The notes under the pieces: model-generated | Databases searched by the model: none | What the model was told of the DNA's origin: nothing | The model's input: the letters and a program-made list of their open reading frames with translations, nothing else | Position numbers and translations under genes: made by a program | Shown here: piece by piece, positions 61,987-64,000 of the stretch | Layout: each line of letters opens with the position of its first letter | Position numbering within the stretch: position 1 is the stretch's first letter | From: Methylophilus sp. 13 | GTDB lineage: Bacteria; Pseudomonadota; Gammaproteobacteria; Burkholderiales; Methylophilaceae | Direction: 5' to 3' | Length of the DNA: 64,000 nucleotides | Assembly: GCF_015354335.1 (NCBI RefSeq) | Contig: NZ_JADKYR010000005.1 | Location: 51,023 to 115,022 of the forward strand

Positions 61987-63723
61987 ATGATCAATCACAC
62001 TCCCAGCGCGTATGCGCAACTGACCAGGCTCATGGCCTATCTCAAACCTTATTGGGCCACTTTTTGTCTGGCGCTGGTTTGTCTGGTGATCTTGTCAGCC
62101 AGTAATACCGGTTTTCTCAGTACCATCAAGCATGTGACGGATGAAGGCTTCACCACGCAGACACAGACCTATGCGCGCTTGACGCTGGCGGCGATGCTGG
62201 GTGGCTTGTTGCTGGTGCGTGCATTGGCAGGCTTTGGTTCCAATTACCTGATCAGGATTGTCGGCCGCCGCGTTATCGAGGATGTACGCAATCAGGTTTT
62301 TGCACACATGCTTAAGTTGCCTGCCAGTTTTTTTGATCAGCACGCCATTGCCAATATCACCACCAAAATGACGTTTGATTGCGAGCAGTTATATAGTGCG
62401 GTCACCAAAGTCATCATCTCCTCCATTCGCGATAGCTTGACCATTATTGGCATCGTCTCTTATATGCTTTATCTGGACTGGAAACTGACGCTGGTGTTTT
62501 TGCTGCTGTCGCCGCTGATTGCCAGATATCTGAAAAAAATGACGCCAAAATTGCGTAACTCGGGCCGACAGGTGCAAGCCAGCATGTCAGACATGACGCA
62601 GGTGATTGAAGAGGCCGCCAGTGGACAGCGCGTGGTCAAGGTGTTCAGTGGCGAGCAGTATGAGTATGAACGCTTTAGCCATATCGTTGCCACTAACCGG
62701 CAAATGATGGTCAGGTTAGGGCGCATCTCTGGTTTAAACAGTATGTTTGTCGAGATGTTAGCGGCCGTTGCATTAGCCATGGTGATCTATTACTCCGCTG
62801 GCCAGTTTACCGCCGGTGAGTTTGCGGCTTTTATTGGCGCCTTGCTCATGCTGATTGGTCCGGTGAAAGCGATTACTTCTGTGAATGAAGATGTGCAAAT
62901 TGCGATTGCCGCCTGCCAAAGTGTGTTTGCCGTGCTGGATACGCCTGCCGAAAACAATCAGGGGCAGGTGGTTTTGGCTGAGCCCATCCGCCAAATTCGC
63001 TTTGAGCAGGTCACTTTTCAGTATCCGCACGCGAACAGTCCGGCGCTAAAAGAGCTCAACCTGACCATCCATGCTGGTGAAACGGTGGCCTTGGTTGGCA
63101 TGTCAGGGGGCGGCAAGTCTACACTGGCGCATTTGTTGCCCCGTTTTCATGAGGTGCAACAAGGGCAGTTACTGATCAATGATCTCCCTATCCAGCAACT
63201 GGCGCTGGCTGAGCTGCGCCAGCAGTTTGCATTCGTCACTCAGGAAACCGTCTTGTTCAATGACAGCATTTACCACAACATTGCCTACGGCAGTTTACGT
63301 GGGGCCTCTAAAGAGGCGGTGATTGCAGCAGCAAAGGCGGCACATGCCTGGGAGTTCATCGAAAAACTGCCACAACAACTGGACACGCATATTGGTGACA
63401 GGGGCTTGCGGCTCTCCGGCGGCCAACGTCAAAGACTGTCCATTGCGCGCGCCATGCTTAAAAATGCCCCCATATTAATTTTGGATGAAGCGACGTCCGC
63501 ACTCGATAATGAATCCGAACATAACGTGCAGGCCGCACTGACCCAGCTCATGCAGGGCCGAACCACCATCATGATTGCGCACCGCCTCTCCACCATTCAG
63601 CATGCCAGTCGCATTATCGTCATGGATGGTGGTCGTATCGTTGAAGAAGGTGTGCACGAGCAACTCATGCAGGCCGGCGGCAAATATGCCACGCTCTACC
63701 ATCTCTATGGAAAAAGCAAATAA
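61987..63723 (+). CDS. msbA: Lipid A export ABC transporter MsbA
   Basis: MsbA flips lipid A-core across the inner membrane. The 578-residue half-transporter has six membrane helices in the first 310 residues, then an ATPase domain. Walker A is GMSGGGKSTLAHLLPRF, the signature is LSGGQRQRLSIARAM, and Walker B is ILILDEATSALDNESE. The ending AHRLSTIQHASRIIVMDGG is standard. ATG 61987 is 9 bp after the GT9 gene, so it closes the LPS operon. Confidence 0.93.
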   Translation: MINHTPSAYAQLTRLMAYLKPYWATFCLALVCLVILSASNTGFLSTIKHVTDEGFTTQTQTYARLTLAAMLGGLLLVRALAGFGSNYLIRIVGRRVIEDVRNQVFAHMLKLPASFFDQHAIANITTKMTFDCEQLYSAVTKVIISSIRDSLTIIGIVSYMLYLDWKLTLVFLLLSPLIARYLKKMTPKLRNSGRQVQASMSDMTQVIEEAASGQRVVKVFSGEQYEYERFSHIVATNRQMMVRLGRISGLNSMFVEMLAAVALAMVIYYSAGQFTAGEFAAFIGALLMLIGPVKAITSVNEDVQIAIAACQSVFAVLDTPAENNQGQVVLAEPIRQIRFEQVTFQYPHANSPALKELNLTIHAGETVALVGMSGGGKSTLAHLLPRFHEVQQGQLLINDLPIQQLALAELRQQFAFVTQETVLFNDSIYHNIAYGSLRGASKEAVIAAAKAAHAWEFIEKLPQQLDTHIGDRGLRLSGGQRQRLSIARAMLKNAPILILDEATSALDNESEHNVQAALTQLMQGRTTIMIAHRLSTIQHASRIIVMDGGRIVEEGVHEQLMQAGGKYATLYHLYGKSK

Positions 63724-63726
63724 CAG

Positions 63727-63756
63727 TTGACACTGTTTTTGAAAGTTTGCTATAGT
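63727..63756 (+). promoter_or_regulatory. Promoter of the initiator tRNA gene
   Basis: TTGACA (63727-63732) and TATAGT (63751-63756), 18 bp apart, 42 bp before the tRNA. Confidence 0.85.
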
Positions 63757-63798
63757 CTCACCTCTCGACGCAACACATGTTTTACAAGTCGATTCGGA

Positions 63799-63875
63799 CG
63801 CGGGATGGAGCAGTCTGGCAGCTCGTCGGGCTCATAACCCGAAGGTCACAGGTTCAAATCCTGTTCCCGCAACCA
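63799..63875 (+). tRNA. tRNA-Met (initiator, CAU)
   Basis: This is a 77-base tRNA with a C1-A72 mismatch (starts CGCGGG, ends CCCGCAACCA), three G-C pairs in the anticodon stem (TCGGGCTCATAACCCGA) and an encoded CCA end. These are the standard marks of initiator tRNA-fMet with anticodon CAU. Confidence 0.97.
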
Positions 63876-63912
63876 AGCAAAAATACGTTTTAAAATTAAA
63901 TGAATTTGATGC

Positions 63913-63940
63913 TTGACCGAACGAAAAACCTCTGTATAAT
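63913..63940 (+). promoter_or_regulatory. Strong promoter reading out of the window
   Basis: TTGACC (63913-63918) and TATAAT (63935-63940), 16 bp apart, followed by GCGCGC. The GC-rich start region is like those of stable-RNA promoters under stringent control. What it drives lies beyond 64000, so an rRNA operon is only a guess. Confidence 0.75.
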
Positions 63941-64000
63941 GCGCGCTTCGCTTGAAACGTTGGAAGTTAAAACGGAAGAGCGAAAAGCCTTCGAGGCACT

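Noticed and set aside
1..64000. CRISPR arrays, complete insertion sequences, prophage genes
   Set aside because: No regularly spaced repeats with unique spacers, no transposase or phage structural gene was seen.

Overview
The window looks like a chromosome segment of a betaproteobacterium, most likely a methylotroph of the family Methylophilaceae (Methylophilus/Methylotenera type). The reasons are the order nadB <> rpoE-rseA-rseB-mucD ... lepA-lepB-DUF4845-rnc-era-recO ... pdxJ-acpS, several PEP-CTERM exported proteins, and a fructose bisphosphatase / Calvin-type class II aldolase / triosephosphate isomerase operon. The family assignment is inference; there is no rRNA or methanol dehydrogenase gene here to confirm it. 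Most of the window is ordinary, moderately GC-rich core genome with short gaps and many 4-bp ATGA overlaps.

Layout. 1-3.9 kb: end of a TIGR03790-type protein, phoR behind a probable PHO box, a lipoprotein, roxA and a small repeat-rich lipoprotein. 4-8.6 kb: tpiA (minus) divergent from ybeY-scpA-scpB, a ModE-like DNA-binding protein, a wrecked modA pseudogene, slyD and a secreted nuclease. 8.6-20.7 kb: nadB divergent from the sigma-E stress operon, then the lepA-lepB-rnc-era-recO housekeeping block. 20.8-25.6 kb: a PEP-CTERM protein and an exported PHP-domain protein inserted between recO and pdxJ; pdxJ and acpS flank a small zinc-ribbon membrane protein; then an outer-membrane protein. 25.7-30.6 kb: accessory cluster of four PEP-CTERM genes (three are DUF1566-like tandem paralogues) and a truncated haemagglutinin-type TPS protein, divergent from a two-component system (30.7-33.3 kb). 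33.4-39.1 kb: tcdA, fbp-fba-tpiA2, then a 53-aa DUF2256 protein overlapping an FeS-type photolyase. 39.1-46.1 kb: PHO-box-driven ppk, sixA, a Lys/Ala/Pro-rich basic protein, a ParA-like ATPase, ppx and small conserved proteins. 46.3-48.3 kb: htpG with a near-perfect sigma-32 promoter. 48.5-50.1 kb: AT-rich foreign island of two two-gene cassettes separated by a 70-bp integron attC-like site. 50.5-55.3 kb: FadL-type porin, glgP, a DUF4197 protein. 55.4-63.7 kb: LPS core/O-antigen cluster (ELM1-like protein, four glycosyltransferases, O-antigen ligase, msbA). 63.8-64 kb: initiator tRNA and a strong promoter leading out of the window.

How parts work together: PhoR, Ppk, SixA and Ppx suggest a phosphate/polyphosphate theme, and the phoR and ppk promoters share one architecture. 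RpoE/RseA/RseB/MucD form an envelope-stress circuit. Fbp/Fba/TpiA form a gluconeogenic or formaldehyde-assimilation-linked segment. The best candidate for undescribed biology is the attC-flanked pair of gene cassettes at 48.5-50.1 kb, whose four small proteins (winged-helix-like plus membrane protein; lipoprotein plus helical partner) match nothing I can name with confidence.
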